Source: Camelus bactrianus (Eukaryota > Chordata > Mammalia > Artiodactyla > Camelidae). From it: a stretch of 64,000 nt of DNA. Below, in pieces: positions 44,092 through 56,803 of this stretch. The first letter of the stretch is position 1. Every line of letters starts with the position of its first letter. The notes below the pieces were generated by a model. The model did not search any database. It was given only the letters and a program-made list of their open reading frames with translations, and was not told where the DNA came from. Where the stretch lies: assembly GCF_048773025.1 (NCBI RefSeq), contig NW_027413957.1, positions 1,550,001 through 1,614,000 of the forward strand, written 5' to 3'. Position numbers and translations under genes: made by a program.

Positions 44092-47000
44092 GTTTGAAGT
44101 TCCTGCAGTTTTCACTGTAAAACCGAGTTGGAGCTCGTACCTCCCCATATATATGTATGGAGAGGAGTTTGCAACTGAAAAGAAACTTTGTGTTCCCAAC
44201 AAGCTAGGTGAAGGACGGTATTCACACACACTTATCTCTCAGAACTGAGCATGTGGAGAGACGTTCGTTCATCTAGCACAAAGGGAACGGGTTGCAGGAG
44301 AAACTTTTACTCTGGTTTCTCAGTCTGTTTCCTAGTGCCGGTTTGAAGTTCCTGCAGTTTTCTCAGTAAAAGCGAGTTGGAGCTAGTACCTCCAAATATA
44401 TATATTTGTAGGGAGTGGAGTTTGCAACTGAAAAGAAACTTTGTGTTCCCAACATACTAGGTGAAGGAAGGCTTTCACACACACTTATCTCTCAGAACTG
44501 AGCATGTGGAGAGACGTTCGTTCATCTAGCACAAATGGAACGGGTTGCAGGAGAAACTTTTACTCTGGTTTCTCAGTCTGTTTCCTAGTGCCGGTTTGAA
44601 TTTCCTGCAGTTTTCACTGTAAAACAGAGTTGGAGCTAGTACATCCCCATATATGTGTATGGAGTGGAGTTTGCAACTGAAAAGAAACTTTGTGTTCCCA
44701 ACAAGCTAGGTGAAGTACGGCTTTCACCCACACATATCTGTAAGAACTGAGCATGTGGAGAGACGTTCGTTCATCTAGCACAAAGGGAACAGGTTGCAGG
44801 AGAAACTTTTACTCTGGTTTCTCAGTCTGTTTCTTAGTGCCGGTTTGAAGTTCCTGCAGTTTTCACTGTAAAACCGAGTTGGAGCTAGTACCTCCCCATA
44901 TATTTCTGTATGGAGTGGAGTTTGCAACTGAAAAGAAACCTTGTGTTCCCAACATGCTAGGTGAAGGACGGCTTTCACACACACTTATCCCTCAGAACTG
45001 AGCATGTGGAGAGACGTTCGTTCATCTAGCACAAAGGGAACAGGTTGCAGGAGAAACTTTTACTCTGGTTTCTCAGTCTGTTTCCTAGTGCCGGTTTGAA
45101 GTTCCTGCAGTTTTCACTGTAAAACAGAGTTGGAGCTAGTACATCCCCATATATGTGTATGGAGTGGAGTTTGCAACTGAAAAGAAACTTTGTGTTCCCA
45201 ACAAGCTAGGTGAAGGACGGCTTTAACACCCGCTTATATCTCAGAACTGAGCATGTGGAGAGACGTTCGTTCATCTAGCACAAAGAAACGGGTTGCAGGA
45301 GAAACTTTTACTTTGGTTTCTCAGTCTGTTTCCTAGTGCCGGTTTGAAGTTCCTGCAGTTTTCACTGTAAAACCGAGTTGGAGCTAGTACCTCCCCATAT
45401 ATATGTATGGAGTGGAGTTTGCAACTGAAAAGAAACTTTGTGTTTCCAACAAGCTAGGTGAAGGACGGCTTTCACCCACACATATCTGTAAGAACTGAGC
45501 ATGTGGAGAGACGTTCGTTCATCTAGCACAAAGGGAACAGGTTGCAGGAGAAACATTTACTCTGGATTCTCAGTCTGTTTCTTAGTGCCGGTTTGAAGTT
45601 CCTGCAGTTTTCACTATAAAACCGAGTTGGAGCTAGTACCTCCCCATATATATGTATGGAGTGGAGTTTGCAAATGAAAAGAAACCTTGTGTTCCCAACA
45701 AGCTAGGTGAAGGACGGCTTTCACACACACTTATCTCTCAGAACTGAGCATGTGGAGAGACGTTTGTTCATCAAGCTCAAAAGGAACGGTTTGCAGGAGA
45801 AACTTTTACTCTGGTTTCTCAATCTGTTTCCTAGTGCCGGTTTGAAGTTCCTGCAGTTTTCACTGTAAAACCGAGTTGGAGCTAGTACCTCCCCATATAT
45901 ATGTATGGAGTGGAGTTTGCAACTGAAAAGAAACTTTGTGTTCCCAACAACTAGGTTAAGGACGGCTTTCACACACACATATCTCTGAGAACTGAGCATG
46001 TGGAGAGACATTCGTTCATCTAGCACAAAAGAACGGGTTGCAGGAGAAACTTTTACTCTAGTTTCTCAATCTGTTTCCTAGTGCCGGTTTGAAGTTCCTG
46101 CAATTTTCACTGTAAAACCGAGTTGGAACTAGTACCTCCCTATATATATGTATGGAGTGGAGTTTGCAATGAAAAGAAACTTTGTGTTCCCAACAAGCTA
46201 GGTGAAGGACGGCTTTCACACACACTTATCTCTCAGAACGGAGCATGTGGAGAGACGTTCGTTCATCTAGCAAAAAGGGAACGGGTTGAAGGAGAATCTT
46301 TTACTCTGGTTTCTAAGTCTCTTTCGTAGTGCCGGTTTGTATTTCCTGCAGTTTTCACTGTAAAACCGAGTTTGAGCTAGTACCTCCCCATATATATGTA
46401 TGGAGTGGAGTTTGCAACTGAAAAGAAACCTTGTATTCCCAACAAGCTAGATGAAGGACGGCTTTCACACACACTTATCTCTTCGAACAGCGCATGTGGA
46501 GAGATGTTCGTTCATCTAGCACAAAGGGAACGGGTTGCAGGAGAAATTTTTACTCTGGTTTCTCAGTCTGTTTCTTAGTGCCGGTTTGAAGTTCCTGCAG
46601 TTTTCACTGTAAAACCGAGTTGGAGCTAGTACCTCCCCATATATATGTATGGAGTGGAGTTTGCAACTGAAAAGAAACCTTGTGTTCCCAACAAGCTAGG
46701 TGAAGGACGGCTTTCACACACACTTATCTCTCAGAACTGAGCATGTGGAGAGACGTTCGTTCATCTAGCACAAAGGAACGGGTTGCAGGAGAAACTTTTA
46801 CTCTGGTTTCTCAGTCTGTTTCCTAGTGCCGGTTTGAAGTTCCTGCAGTTTTCACTGTAAAACCGAGTTGGAGCTAGTACCTCCCCATATATTTCTATAT
46901 GAAGTGGAGTTTGCAACTGAAAAGAAACCTTGTGTTCCCAACAAGCTAGGTGAAGGACGGCTTTCACACACACATATCTCTCAGAACTGAGCATGTGGAG

Positions 47001-48076
47001 AGACGTTCGTTCATCTAGCACAAAGGGAACGGGTTGCAGGAGAAACTTTCACTCTGGTTTCTCAGTCTGTTTCCTAGTGCCGGTTTGAAGTTCCTGCAAT
47101 TTTCACTGTAAAACCGAGTTGGACCTAGTACCTCCCCATATATATGTATGGAGTGGAGTTTGCAATGAAAAGATACTTTGTGTTCCCAACAAGCTAGGTG
47201 AAGGACGGCTTTCACACAGACTTATCTCTCAGAACGGAGCATGTGGAGAGACGTTCGTTCATCTAGCACAAAGGGAACGGGTTGCAGGAGAAACTTTCAC
47301 TCTGGTTTCTCAGTCTGTTTCCTAGTGCCGGTTTGAAGTTCCTGCAGTTTTCACTGTAAAACCGAGTTGGAGGTAGTACCTCCCCATATATTTGTATGGA
47401 GTGGAGTTTGCAACTGAAAAGAAACTTTGTGTTCCCAAGAAGCTAGGTGAAGGACGGCTTTCACACACACTTATCTCTCAGAACTGAGCATGTGGAGAGA
47501 CATTCGTTCAACTAGCACAAAGGGAACGGGTTGCAGGAGAAACTTTCATTCTGGTTTCTCAGTCTGTTTCTTAGTGCCGGTTTGAAGTTCCTGCAGTTTT
47601 CACTGTAAAACCGAGTTGGAGCTAGTACCTCCCCATATATATGTATGGAGTGGAGTTTGCAACTGAAAAGAAACCTTGTGTTCCCAACAAGCTAGGTGAA
47701 AGACGGCTTTCACACACACTTATCTCTCAGAACTGAGCATGTGGAGAGACGTTCGTTCATCTAGCACAAAGGGAACGGGTTGCAGGAGAAAGTTTTACTC
47801 TGGTTTCTCAGTCTGTTTCCTAGTGCCGGGTTGAAGTTCCTGCAGTTTTCACAGTAAAAGCGAGTTGGAGCTAGTAATCCCCATATATATGTATGGAGTG
47901 GAGTTTGCAACTGAAAAGAAAATTTGTGTTCCCAACAAGCTAGGTGAAGGACGGTATTCACACACACTTATCTCTCAGAACTGAGCATGTGGAGAGACGT
48001 TCGTTCATCTAGCACAAAGGGAACGGGTTGCAGGAGAAACTTTTACTCTGGGTTCTCAGTCTGTTTCCTAGTGCCG
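44092..48076. repeat. 16-monomer HOR, copy 2 (3,985 bp)
   Basis: Sixteen monomers from 44092 to 47829 follow copy 1 at offsets 3,984-3,986. Differences are few. The clearest is at 45591, where the ATTTCTG core of 41605 is replaced by ATATG (two bases shorter) while both flanks, ACTATAAAAC and GCAAATG, stay. 42600 lacks an A that 46584 has, so the total length almost balances. Confidence 0.9.
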
Positions 48077-48325
48077 GTTTGAAGTTCCTGCAGTTTTCAC
48101 TGTAAAACCGAGTTGGAGCTCGTACCTCCCCATATATATGTATTGAGTGGAGTTTGCAACTCAAAAGAAACTTTGTGTTCCCAACAAACTAGGTGAAGGA
48201 AGGCTTTCACACACACTTATCTCTCAGAACTGAGCATGTGGAGAGACGTTCGTTCATCTAGCACAAAGGGAACGGGTTGCAGGAGAAACTTTTACTCTGG
48301 TTTCTCAGTCTGTTTCCTAGTGCCG
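48077..48325. repeat. Single monomer linking two HOR domains
   Basis: A CTCGTACC monomer with private TATTGAGTGG and AACTCAAAAG changes and the GGAAGGC variant. It breaks the 16-monomer pattern, which would require a GAGAGGAG monomer here, and precedes the 48.3 kb series. Closest relatives are 37870, 39610 and 54060. Confidence 0.75.
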
Positions 48326-51300
48326 GTTTGAAGTTCCTGCAGTTTTCACTGTAAAACCGAGTTGGAGCTCGTACCTCCCCATATATATGTATGGAGTGGA
48401 GTTTGCAACTGAAAAGAAACTTTGTGTTCCCAACAAGATAGGTGAAGGACGGTATTCACACACACTTATCTCTCAGAACTGAGCATGTGGAGAGACGTTC
48501 GTTCATCTATCACAAAGGGAACGGGTTGCAGGAGAAACTTTTACTCTGGTTTCTCAGTCTGTTTCCTAGTGCCGGTTTGAAGTTCCTGCAGTTATCACTG
48601 TAAAACCGAGTTGGAGATAGTACCTCCCCATATATTTGTATGGACTGCAGTTTGCAACTGAAAATAACTTTGTGTTCCCAACAGCTAGGTGAAGGACGGC
48701 TTTCACACACACTTATCTCTCAGAAGTCAGCATGTGGAGAGACGTTCGTTCATCTAGCACAAAGGGAACGGGTTGCAGGAGAAACTTATACTCTGGGTTC
48801 TCAGTCTGTTTCCTAGTGCCGGTTTGAAGTTCCTGCAGTTTTCACTGTAAAAACGAGTTGGGGCTCGTACCTCCCCATATATATGTATGGAGAGGAGTTT
48901 GCAACTGAAAAGAAACTTTGTGTTCCCAACAAGCTAGGTGAAGGACGGTATTCACACACACTTATCTCTCAGAACTGAGCATGTGGAGAGACGTTCGTTC
49001 ATCTAGCACAAAGGGAACGGGTTGCAGGAGAAACTTTTACTCTGGTTTCTCAGTCTGTTTCCTAGTGCCGGTTTGAAGTTCCTGCAGTTTTCTCAGTAAA
49101 AGCGAGTTGGAGCTAGTACCTCCAAATATATATATTTGTAGGGAGTGGAGTTTGCAACTGAAATGAAACTTTGTGTTCCCAACATACTAGGTGAAGGAAG
49201 GCTTTCACACACACTTATCTCTCAGAACTGAGCATGTGGAGAGACGTTCGTTCATCTAGCACAAAGGGAACGGGTTGCAGGAGAAACTTTTACTCTGGTT
49301 TCTCAGTCTGTTTCCTAGTGCCGGTTTGAAGTTCCTGCAGTTTTCACAGTAAAAGCGAGTTGGAGCTAGTACCTCCCCATATATATGTATGGACTGGAGT
49401 TTGCAACTGAAAAGAAACTTTGTGTTCCCAACAAACTAGGTGAAGGAAGGCGTTCACACACACTTATCTCTCAGAACTGAGCATGTGGAGAGACGTTCGT
49501 TCATCTAGCACAAAGGGAACGGGTTGCAGGAGAAACTTTTACTCTGGGTTCTCAGTCTGTTTCCTAGTGCCGGTTTGAAGTTCCTGCAGTTTTCACTGTA
49601 AAACCGAGTTGGAGCTAGTACCTCCCCATATATGTGTATGTAGTGCAGTGTGCAACTGAAAAGAAACTATGTGTTCCCAACAAACTAGGTGAAGGAAGGC
49701 TTTCACACACACTTATCTCTCAGAACTGAGCATGTGGAGAGACTTTCGTTCATCTAGCACAAAGGGAACAGGTTGCAGGAGAAACTTTTACTCTGGTTTC
49801 TCAGTCTGTTTCCTAGTGCCGGTTTGAAATTCCTGCAGTTTTCACTGTAAAACCGAGTTGGAGCTAGTACTTCCCCATATATTTCTGTAAAGAGTGGAGT
49901 TTGCAACTGAAAAGAAACCTTGTGTTCCCAACAATCTAGGTGAAGGACGGCTTTCACACACACTTGTCTCTCAGAACGGAGCATGTGGAGAGACGTTCGT
50001 TCATCTAGCACAAAGGGAACGGGTTGCAGGAGAAACTTTTACTTTGGTTTCTCAGTCTGTTTCCTAGTGCCGGTTTGAAGTTCCTGCAGTTTTCACTGTA
50101 AAACCGAGTTGGAGCTAGTACTTCCCCATATATTTCTGTATGGAGTGGAGTTTGCAAATGAAAAGAAACCTTTTGTTCCCAACAAGCTAGGTGAAGGACG
50201 GCTTTCACACACACTTATCTCTCAGAACTGAGCATGTGGAGAGACGTTCGTTCATCTAGCACAAAGGGAACGGGTTGCAGGAGAAAGTTTTACTCTGGTT
50301 TCTCAGTCTGTTTCCTAGTGCCGGTTTGAAGTTCCTGCAGTTTTCACTGTAAAACCGAGTCGGAGCTCGTACCTCCCCATATATATGTATGGAGTGGAGT
50401 TTGCAACTGAAAAGAAACCATGTGTTCCCAACAAGGTAGTTGAAGGACGGGTTTAACACACACTTATCTCTAAGAACTGAGCATGTGGAGAGACGTTCGT
50501 TCATCTAGCACAAAGGGAACGGGTTGAAGGAGAATCTTTTACTCTGGTTTCTAAGTCTGTTTCGTAGTGCCGGTTTGTAGTTCCTGCAGTTTTCACTGTA
50601 AAACCGAGTTTGAGCTAGTACCTCCCCATATATATGTATGGAGTGGAGTTTGCAACTGAAAAGAAACCTTGTATTCCCAACAAGCTAGATGAAGGACGGC
50701 TTTCACACACACTTATCTCTTAGAACAGCGCATGTGGAGAGTCGTTCTTTCATCTAGCACAAAGGGAACGGGTTGCAGGAGAAACTTTTACTCTGGTTTA
50801 TCAGTCTGTTTCCTAGTGCCGGTTTGAAGTTCCTGCAGTTTTCACTGTAAAACCGAGTTGGAGCTAGTACTTCACCATATATTTCTGTATGGATTGGAGT
50901 TTGCAACTGAAAAGAAACCTTGTGTTCCCAACAAGCTAGGTGATGGACGGCTTTCACACACACTTACCTCTCAGAACTGAGCATGTGGAGAGACGTTTGT
51001 TCATCTAGCTCAAAAGGAACGGTTTGCAGGAGAAACTTTTACTCTGGTTTCTCAGTCTTTTTCCTAGTGCCGGTTTGAAGTTCCTGCATTTTTCACTGTA
51101 AAACCGAGTTGGAGCTAGTACCTCCCCATATATATGTATGGAGTGGAGTTTGCAACTGAAAAGAAACTTTGTGTTCCCAACAAACTAGGTTAAGGACGGC
51201 TTTCACACACACATATCTCTGAGAACTGAGCATCTGGAGAGACATTCGTTCATCTAGCACAAAAGGAACGGGTTGCTGGAGAAACTTTTACTCTGGTTTC

Positions 51301-53312
51301 TCAGTCTGTTTCCTAGTGCCGGTTTGAAGTTCCTGCAATTTTCACTGTAAAACCGAGTTGGAGCTAGTACCTCCCCATATATATGTATGGAGTGGAGTTT
51401 GCAATGAAAAGAAACTTTGTGTTCCCAACAAGCTAGGTGAAGGACGGCTTTCACACACACTTATCTCTCAGAATGGAGCATGTGGAGAGACGTTCGTTCA
51501 TCTAGCAAAAAGGGAACGGGTTGAAGGAGAATCTTTTACTCTGGTTTCTCAGTCTGTTTCGTAGTGCCGGTTTGTAGTTCCTGCAGTTTTCACTGTAAAA
51601 CCGAGTTTGAGCTAGTACCTCCCCATATATATGTATGGTGTATAGTTTGCAACTGAAAAGAAACTTTGTGTTCCCAACAAGCTAGTTGAAGGACGGCTTT
51701 CACACACACATATCTCTAAGAACTGAGCATGTGGAGAGACGTTCGTTCATCTAGCACAAAGGGAACAGGTTGCAGGAGAAACATTTACTCTGGTTTCTCA
51801 GTCTGTTTATTACTGTCGGTTTGAAGTTCCTGCAGTTTTCACTGTAAAACCGAGTTGGAGCTACTACCTCCCCATATATATGTATGGAGTGGATTTTGCA
51901 ACTGAAAAGAAACCTTGTGTTCCCAACAAGCTAGTTGAAGGACGGCTTTCACACACACTTATCCCTCAGAAATGAGCATGTGGAGAGACGTTCGTTCATC
52001 TAGCACAAAGGGAACGGGTTGCAGTAGAAACTTTTCGCTGGTTTCTCAATCTGTTTCCTAGTGCCGGTTTGAAGTTCCTACAGTTTTCACTGTAAAACCG
52101 AGTTGGAGCTAGTACCTCCCCATATATATGTATGGATTGGAGTTTGCAACTGAAAAGAAACTTTGTGTTCCCAACAAACTAGGTGAAGGACGGCTTTCAC
52201 CCACAATTATCTCTCAGAACTGAGCATGTGGAGAGACGTTCGTTCATCTAGCACAAGGGGAATGGGTTGTAGAAAAAACTTTTACTCTGGTTTCTCAGTC
52301 TGTTTCCTAGTGCCGGTTTGAAGTTCCTGCAGTTTTCACTGTAAAAACGAGTTGGAGCTGGTACCTCCCCATATATATGTATGGAGTACAGTTTGCAACT
52401 GAAAAGTAACTTTGTGTTCCCAACAAGCTAGTTGAAGGACGGCTTTCACACACACATATCTCTAAGAACTGAGCATGTGGAGAGACGTTCGTTCATCTAG
52501 CACAAAGGGAACAGTTTGCAGGAGAAACATTTACTCTGGTTTCTCAGTCTGTTTATTACTGTCGGTTTAACGTTCCTGCAGTTTTCACTGTAAAACCGAG
52601 TTGGAGCTACTAACTCCCCATATATATGTATGGAGTGGATTTTGCAACTGAAAAGAAACCTTGTGTTCCCAACAAGCTAGGTGAAGGACGGGTTTCACAC
52701 ACACTTATCTCTCAGAACTGAGCATGTGGGGAGACGTTCGTTCATCTAGCACAAAAAAACGGGTTGCAGGAGAAACTTTTACTCTGGTTTATCAGTCTGT
52801 TTCCTAGTGCCGGTTTGAAGTTCCTGCAGTTTTCACTGTAAAACCGAGTTGGAGCTAGTACTTCCCCATATATTTCTGTATGGAGTGGAGTTTGCAAATG
52901 AAAAGAAACCTTGTGTTCCCAACAAGCTAGGTGAAGGACGGCTTTCACACACACTTATCTCTCAGAACTGAGCATGTGGAGAGACGTTCGTTCATCTAGC
53001 ACAAAGGGAACGGGTTGCAGGAGAAAGTTTTTCTCTGGTTTCTCAGTCTGTTTCCTAGTGCCGGTTTGAAGTTCCTGCAGTTTTCACTGTAAAACGGAGT
53101 TGGAGCTCGTACCTCCCCATATATATGTATGGAGTGGAGTTTGCAACTGAAAAGAAACCATGTGTTCCCAACAAGGTAGTTGAAGGACGGGTTTCACACA
53201 CACTTATCTCTAAGAACTGAGCATGTGGAGAGACGTTCGTTCATCTAGCACAAATGGAACGGGTTGAAGGAGAATCTTTTACTCTGGTTTCTAAGTCTGT
53301 TTCGTAGTGCCG
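48326..53312. repeat. 20-monomer series, copy 1 (4,987 bp)
   Basis: Starts at 48326, 48575, 48822, 49071, 49324, 49573, 49822, 50073, 50324, 50573, 50822, 51073, 51322, 51570, 51819, 52067, 52316, 52565, 52813 and 53064. Marks: AAGATAGG; GTTATCAC with GACTGCAG; GAGAGGAG; the 253-bp core; GGACTGG; TAGTGCAGTGTGC; GTAAAGAG with CTTGTCTC; ACTTCC; AAACCATG with AAGGTAGTTGA; GTTTGAGC with AACAGCGC and GTCGTTC; GATGGACGG; AGGTTA; GCAATG; CTACTACC; AAGGGGAATGGG; GCTGGTACC; CATGTGGGGAG. Confidence 0.85.
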
Positions 53313-54308
53313 GTTTGTAGTTCCTGCAGTTTTCACTGTAAAACCGAGTTTGAGCTAGTACCTCCCCATATATATGTATGGAGTGGAGTTTGCAACTGAA
53401 AAGAAAATTTGTGTTCCCAACAAGCTAGGTGAAGGACGGTATTCACACACACTTATCTCTCAGAACTGAGCATGTGGAGAGACGTTCGTTCATCTAGCAC
53501 AAAGGGAACGGGTTGCAGGACAAAATTTTACTCTTTTTTCTCAGTCTGTTTCCTAGTGCCGGTATGAAGTTCCTGCAGTTTTCACTGTAAAAGCGAGTTG
53601 GAGCTAGTACCTCCCCATATATATGTATGGAGTGGAGTTTGCAACTGAAAAGAAACTTTGTGTTCCCAACAAGCTAGGTGAAGGACGGTATTCACACACA
53701 CTTATCTCTCAGAACTGAGCATGTGGAGAGACGTTCGTTCATCTAGCACAAAGGGAACGGGTTGCAGGAGAAACTTTTACTCTGGTTTCTCAGTCTGTTT
53801 CCTAGTGGCGGTTTGAAGTTCCTGCAGTTTTCACTGTAAAACCGTGTTGGAGTTCTTACCTCCCCATATATATGTATGGAGTGGAGTTTGCAACTGAAAA
53901 GAAACTTTGTGTTCCCAACAAACTAGGTGAAGGAAGGCTTTCACACACACTTATCTCTCAGAACTGAGCATGTGGAGAGACGTTCGTTCATCTAGCACAA
54001 AGGGAACGGGTTGCAGGAGAAACTTTTACTCTGGGTTCTCAGTCTGTTTCCTAGTGCCGGTTTGAAGTTCCTGCAGTTTTCACTGTAAAACCGAGTTGGA
54101 GCTCGTACCTCCCCATATATATGTATGGAGTGGAGTTTGCAACTGAAAAGAAACTTTGTGTTCCCAACAAACTAGGTGAAGGAAGGCTTTCACACACACT
54201 TATCTCTCAGAACTGAGCATGTGGAGAGACGTTCGTTCATCTAGCACAAAGGGAACGGGTTGCAGGAGAAACTTTTACTCTGGTTTCTCAGTCTGTTTCC
54301 TAGTGCCG
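53313..54308. repeat. Four monomers of the 37-38 kb type between two series copies
   Basis: 53562, 53811 and 54060 match 37372, 37621 and 37870 (GTATGAAG; GTTCTTACC for GTTCGTACC; CTCGTACC). 53313 leads into them as a recombinant: its left part is GTTTGTAG/GTTTGAGC as at 50573, and its right part is AAAATTTG, GGTATTC and ACTCTTTTTTCTC as at 37123. The next monomer, 54309, restarts the 48.3 kb series. Confidence 0.8.
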
Positions 54309-56552
54309 GTTTGAAGTTCCTGCAGTTTTCACTGTAAAACCGAGTTGGAGCTCGTACCTCCCCATATATATGTATGGAGTGGAGTTTGCAACTGAAAAGA
54401 AACTTTGTGTTCCCAATAAGATAGGTGAAGGACGGTATTCACACACACTTATCTCTCAGAACTGAGCATGTGGAGAGACGTTCGTTCATCTAGCACAAAG
54501 GGAACGGGTTGCAGGAGAAATTTTTACTCTGGTTTCTCAGTCTGTTTCCTAGTGCCGGTTTGAAGTTCCTGCAGTTATCACTGTAAAACCGAGTTGGAGA
54601 TAGGACCTCCCCATATATTTGTATGGACTGCAGTTTGCAACTGAAAATAACTTTGTGTTCCCAACAGCTAGGTGAAGGACGGCTTTCACACACACTTATC
54701 TCTCAGAAGTCAGCATGTGGAGAGTCGTTCGTTCATCTAGCACAAAGGGAACGGGTTGCAGGAGAAACTTTTACTCTGGGTTCTCAGTCTGTTTCCTAGT
54801 GCCGGTTTGAAGTTCCTGCAGTTTTCACTGTAAAACCGAGTTGGAGCTCGTACCTCCCCATATATATGTATGGAGAGGAGTTTGCAACTGAAAAGAAACT
54901 TTGTGTTCCCAACAAGCTAGGTGAAGGACGGTATTCACACACACTTATCTCTCAGAACTGAGCATGTGGAGAGACGTTCGTTCATCTAGCACAAAGGGAA
55001 CGGGTTGCAGGAGAAACTTTTACTCTGGTTTCTCAGTCTGTTTCCTAGTGCCGGTTTGAAGTTCCTGCAGTTTTCTCAGTAAAAGCGAGTTGGAGCTAGT
55101 ACCTCCAAATATATATATTTGTAGGGAGTGGAGTTTGCAACTGAAAAGAAACTTTGTGTTCCCAACATACTAGGTGAAGGAAGGCTTTCACACACACTTA
55201 TCTCTCAGAACTGAGCATGTGGAGAGACGTTCGTTCATCTAGCACAAAGGGAACGGGTTGCAGGAGAAACTTTTACTCTGGTTTCTCAGTCTGTTTCCTA
55301 GTGCCGGTTTGAAGTTCCTGCAGTTTTCACAGTAAAAGCGAGTTGGAGCTAGTACCTCCCCATATATATGTATGGACTGGAGTTTGCAACTGAAAAGAAA
55401 CTTTGTGTTCCCAACAAACTAGGTGAAGGAAGGCGTTTACACACACTTATCTCTCAGAACTGAGCATGTGGAGAGACGTTCGTTCATCTAGCACAAAGGG
55501 AACGGGTTGCAGGAGAAACTTTTACTGTGGTTTCTCAGTCTGTTTCCTAGTGCCGGTTTGAAGTTCCTGCAGTTTTCACTGTAAAACCGAGTTGGAGCTA
55601 GTACCTCCCCATATATGTGTATGTAGTGCAGTGTGCAACTGAAAAGAAACTTTGTGTTCCCAACAAACTAGGTGAAGGAAGGCTTTCACACACACTTATC
55701 TCTCAGAACTGAGCATGTGGAGAGACTTTCGTTCATCTAGCACAAAGGGAACAGGTTGCAGGAGAAACTTTTACTCTGGTTTCTCAGTCTGTTCCCTAGG
55801 GCCGGTTTGAAGTTCCTGCAGTTTTCACTGTAAAACCGAGTTGGAGCTAGTACCTCCCCATATATTTCTGTAAAGAGTGGAGTTTGCAACTGAAAAGAAA
55901 CCTTGTGTTCCCAACAAGCTAGGTGAAGGACGGCTTTCACACACACTTGTCTCTCAGAACGGAGCATGTGGAGAGACGTTCGTTCATCTAGCACAAAGGG
56001 AACGGGTTGCAGGAGAAAGTTTTACTCTGGATTCTCAGTCTGTTTCCTAGTGCCGGTTTGAAGTTCCTGCAGTTTTCACTGTAAAACCGAGTCGGAGCTC
56101 GTACCTCCCCATATATATGTATGGAGTGGAGTTTGCAACTGAAAAGAAACCATGTGTTCCCAACAAGGTAGTTGAAGGACGGGTTTCACACACACTTATC
56201 TCTAAGAACTGAGCATGTGGAGAGACGTTCGTTCATCTAGCACAAAGGGAACGGGTTGAAGGAGAGTCTTTTACTCTGGTTTTTAAGTCTGTTTCGTAGT
56301 GCCGGTTTGTAGTTCCTGCAGTTTTCACTGTAAAACCGAGTTTGTGCTAGTACCTCCCCATATATATGTATGGAGTGGAGTTTGCAACTGAAAAGAACCT
56401 TGTATTCCCAACAAGCTAGATGAAGGACGGCTTTCACACACACTTATCTCTTAGAACAGCGCATGTGGAGAGTCGTTCTTTCATCTAGCACAAAGGGAAC
56501 GGGTTGCAGGAGAAACTTTTACTCTGGTTTATCAGTCTGTTTCCTAGTGCCG

Positions 56553-56803
56553 GTTTGAAGTTCCTGCAGTTTTCACTGTAAAACCGAGTTGGAGCTAGTA
56601 CTTCCCCATATATTTCTGTATGGAATGGAGTTTGCAAATGAAAAGAAACCTTGTGTTCCCAACAAGCTAGGTGATGGACGGCTTTCACACACACTTATCT
56701 CTCAGAATGGAGCATGTGGAGAGACGTTCGTTCATCTAGCAAAAAGGGAACGGGTTGAAGGAGAATCTTTTACTCTGGTTTCTAAGTCTGTTTCGTAGTG
56801 CCG
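56553..56803. repeat. Recombinant monomer bridging a two-monomer loss
   Basis: The left part (ACTTCC, 251-bp ATTTCTG core, GATGGACGG) matches 50822. The right part (GAATGGAGC, AGCAAAAAGG, GAAGGAGAATC) matches 51322. The AGGTTA monomer between them (51073 in copy 1) is absent. The switch lies between about monomer positions 125 and 150. Confidence 0.75.
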
